A stretch of DNA of 6,562 bases from Anaerolineae bacterium (lineage in GTDB: Bacteria > Chloroflexota > Anaerolineae > Aggregatilineales > Aggregatilineaceae). The notes beneath the pieces are model-generated. The model searched no databases. It was not told the origin of the DNA and was given only the letters and a program-made list of their open reading frames with translations. This document shows, piece after piece, positions 5,233-6,562 of the stretch (position 1 is the first letter of the stretch; every line of letters begins with the position of its first letter). A program made the translations under genes and the position numbers. Location: contig JAFGJA010000249.1 in the NCBI GenBank assembly GCA_016929355.1, positions 1 to 6,562 of the forward strand, given 5' to 3'.

Positions 5233-6171
5233 ATGCAGCATGTGTACCGCTTAACCGACGTTCATCCCACCGGGCCAACGATTGTCGCTGTTGGTATCTT
5301 TGATGGCATTCACCGGGGACATCGTTACCTGTTACGCCAACTGGTCGAAAAAGCCCATGCGCAACATTGTGTGCCGGTGGTCTTGACGTTTTTCCCACAT
5401 CCCGATATTGTATTTGGGCGCGCGACGGGCCGGTATTACCTCACGTCACCGGAAGATCGCGCCGCCCAATTGGGCGAACTCGGCGTCGAGATCGTCGTCA
5501 GTCACCCATTTGATGACACGGTGCGCCACATGCGCGCGGCAGATTTTGTCGATCAGTTGATCCAATACCTGCATTTGTGCGAACTGTGGGTTGGATCAGA
5601 TTTTGCGCTGGGCTACAAACGGGAAGGCAATGTCGATTTTCTGCGTGCGCAGGGTGCAGCAAAAGGGTTTTCATTGGAGGTTGTGGACTTGGTAACAAAC
5701 GATGGCAACGGTCAGGTGGTGAACAGCAGCAATATTCGCACCGCCCTGGCAGAAGGCAACATCGAAGCGGCGACACGCTGGCTGGGCCGCCCCTACCGGC
5801 TGCATGGTAACGTGGTCCATGGCGATGCGCGCGGGCGCACAATTGGCTTTCCCACCGCGAATATTGATGTGTGGGATCAGCAGTGTTTGCCGAAGAAAGG
5901 CGTCTATGCGGGTTGGGCGCGGCTGGGCGACGAAACCTTTATGGCTGTCGCCAATATCGGCAACCGGCCCACCTTTAGCGGCAAGATCGTGACCGTTGAG
6001 GCGCATCTGCTCGATTTTGACCGCGACATTTACGACACCGATCTGATCTTTGACGTGGTGGCCTTTTTGCGCCCGGAGATGAAATTCAACGGGGTAGACG
6101 AACTTGTCGCGCAGATTCAGCAAGACGTGATCGCCGGGCGTGACCTGCTGGAAAAACGCCCCAAACCGTGA
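5233..6171 (+). CDS. ribF: bifunctional riboflavin kinase / FAD synthetase RibF
   Basis: RibF phosphorylates riboflavin to FMN and then adenylates FMN to FAD. The 312-residue protein has an N-terminal nucleotidyltransferase domain with GIFDGIHRGH (residues 21-30), VLTFFPHP, GSDFALGYKREG (from 121) and NSSNIRTAL (from 164), followed by the riboflavin kinase domain with GRTIGFPTAN (201-210), ANIGNRPTF (240-248) and VEAHLLDF with Glu256 as the expected catalytic base. All key motifs are present. Start ATG 5233 is 7 bases after the GNAT stop. The open frame extends upstream to 5158, but that part overlaps the GNAT gene and does not look like RibF. No clear Shine-Dalgarno precedes ATG 5233, so translational coupling to the GNAT gene is likely. 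No FMN riboswitch is seen upstream. Confidence 0.96.
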   Translation: MQHVYRLTDVHPTGPTIVAVGIFDGIHRGHRYLLRQLVEKAHAQHCVPVVLTFFPHPDIVFGRATGRYYLTSPEDRAAQLGELGVEIVVSHPFDDTVRHMRAADFVDQLIQYLHLCELWVGSDFALGYKREGNVDFLRAQGAAKGFSLEVVDLVTNDGNGQVVNSSNIRTALAEGNIEAATRWLGRPYRLHGNVVHGDARGRTIGFPTANIDVWDQQCLPKKGVYAGWARLGDETFMAVANIGNRPTFSGKIVTVEAHLLDFDRDIYDTDLIFDVVAFLRPEMKFNGVDELVAQIQQDVIAGRDLLEKRPKP

Positions 6172-6202
6172 CAGATTGTTCGTAAACCCAGCGCGGGACG
6201 TA

Positions 6203-6231
6203 TGGCAATACGCCTCTACTAAAGGTAAAAT
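6203..6231 (+). promoter_or_regulatory. weak candidate promoter in the ribF-era gap
   Basis: TAAAAT (6226-6231, 5 of 6 to TATAAT) with only a poor -35 (TGGCAA, 6203-6208, 17-base spacer). A small hairpin CGTAT-GGCA-ATACG (6199-6212) overlaps the -35 side. Nothing else is recognisable in the 121 bases between ribF and era. Confidence 0.22.
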
Positions 6232-6292
6232 CCTCTCATTCGAACGCGGATGATTGATGCGCCGGATAGGATGGCGCGAGAAACTGAGTCTA

Positions 6293-6562
6293 ATGAGCGA
6301 TACCAACAACAACCTCCACAATGCTGATCGGCAAGATGACGAAATCACATCAAACGATGACCTCCTGCCGGATGGTCACAAAAGCGGCTTTGTCGCCGTG
6401 ATCGGGCGGCCCAACGTCGGCAAATCCACGCTGATGAACGCGATCCTCGGCGAAAAAATCGCCATCGTCAGCCCGAAACCGCAAACCACGCGCCTCCGCC
6501 AATTGGGGATTTATACGCGCGACGATGTGCAGATCGTTTTCATTGACACACCCGGCATTCAC
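6293..6562 (+). CDS. era: GTPase Era, N-terminal part (3' truncated)
   Basis: Era is an essential Ras-like GTPase that binds the 3' end of 16S rRNA and checks 30S maturation, a functional partner of RbfA. Ninety codons are in the window. The G1 loop GRPNVGKST (residues 38-46), the switch region IVSPKPQTTRLRQLGI typical of Era, and the G3 motif DTPG (85-88) are present; G4 and the KH domain lie beyond the window. Before the conserved SGFVAVIG there is a 31-residue polar leader rich in Asn and Asp (MSDTNNNLHNADRQDDE...). ATG 6293 is the likely start, though its Shine-Dalgarno is poor; ATG 6257 is in frame (adding MRRIGWREKLSL) and has GGA 6 bases upstream, so it is a real alternative. Confidence 0.93.
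   Translation, partial: MSDTNNNLHNADRQDDEITSNDDLLPDGHKSGFVAVIGRPNVGKSTLMNAILGEKIAIVSPKPQTTRLRQLGIYTRDDVQIVFIDTPGIH

Noticed and set aside
5671..6348. 225-residue minus-strand open frame opposite ribF
   Set aside because: It lies antisense to the well-supported ribF gene, shows no recognisable domain, and long antisense frames are common in GC-rich coding DNA.

Overview
This window is a stretch of the bacterial translation and ribosome-maturation gene cluster, with all genes on the plus strand. In order it holds the 3' end of infB (IF2), an extended SDR (NAD-dependent epimerase-like) gene, rbfA, an nrnA-type DHH phosphoesterase, truB, a GNAT acetyltransferase, ribF, and the 5' end of era. The base composition is GC-rich, and the sequence carries C/G-rich palindromic interspersed repeats with CCCCCTCTCC...GGAGAGGGGG arms. 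Together with the infB-rbfA-nrnA-truB-ribF order, this suggests a Chloroflexota bacterium, perhaps of the Anaerolineae. That placement is an inference from style and gene order, not a proof.

Region by region: 1-991 is the C-terminal part of IF2. Positions 992-1080 hold a C/G-rich hairpin repeat. Positions 1081-2124 encode the SDR protein, whose reading frame contains a second, fuller copy of the palindromic repeat (about 1459-1551). Positions 2200-3589 hold rbfA and nrnA, which overlap. Positions 3590-3666 carry a plausible promoter whose -10 box lies exactly inside a perfect TGTGA-N6-TCACA (CRP-like) dyad, followed by truB (3667-4566). Positions 4567-4760 contain two palindromic repeat modules facing each other, then an AT-richer stretch with a weak promoter candidate. 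The GNAT gene (TTG start, 4761-5225) and ribF (5233-6171) follow 7 bases apart. After about 120 bases with only a weak promoter candidate, era begins and runs off the window.

Functionally, IF2, RbfA, TruB and Era act in translation initiation, 30S maturation and tRNA modification. NrnA clears nanoRNAs and pAp, and RibF makes FMN and FAD. The SDR and GNAT genes are accessory passengers that split the usual cluster at two places, and each junction carries a member of the C/G-rich repeat family.

The most notable observation is the repeat copy inside the SDR coding sequence. It is 39/44 identical to the reverse complement of an intergenic copy at 4621-4664. It keeps the frame open and accounts for about 31 extra residues between the active-site Ser and Tyr positions. 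This resembles the in-frame Rickettsia palindromic elements. I see no wholly new multi-gene system here.
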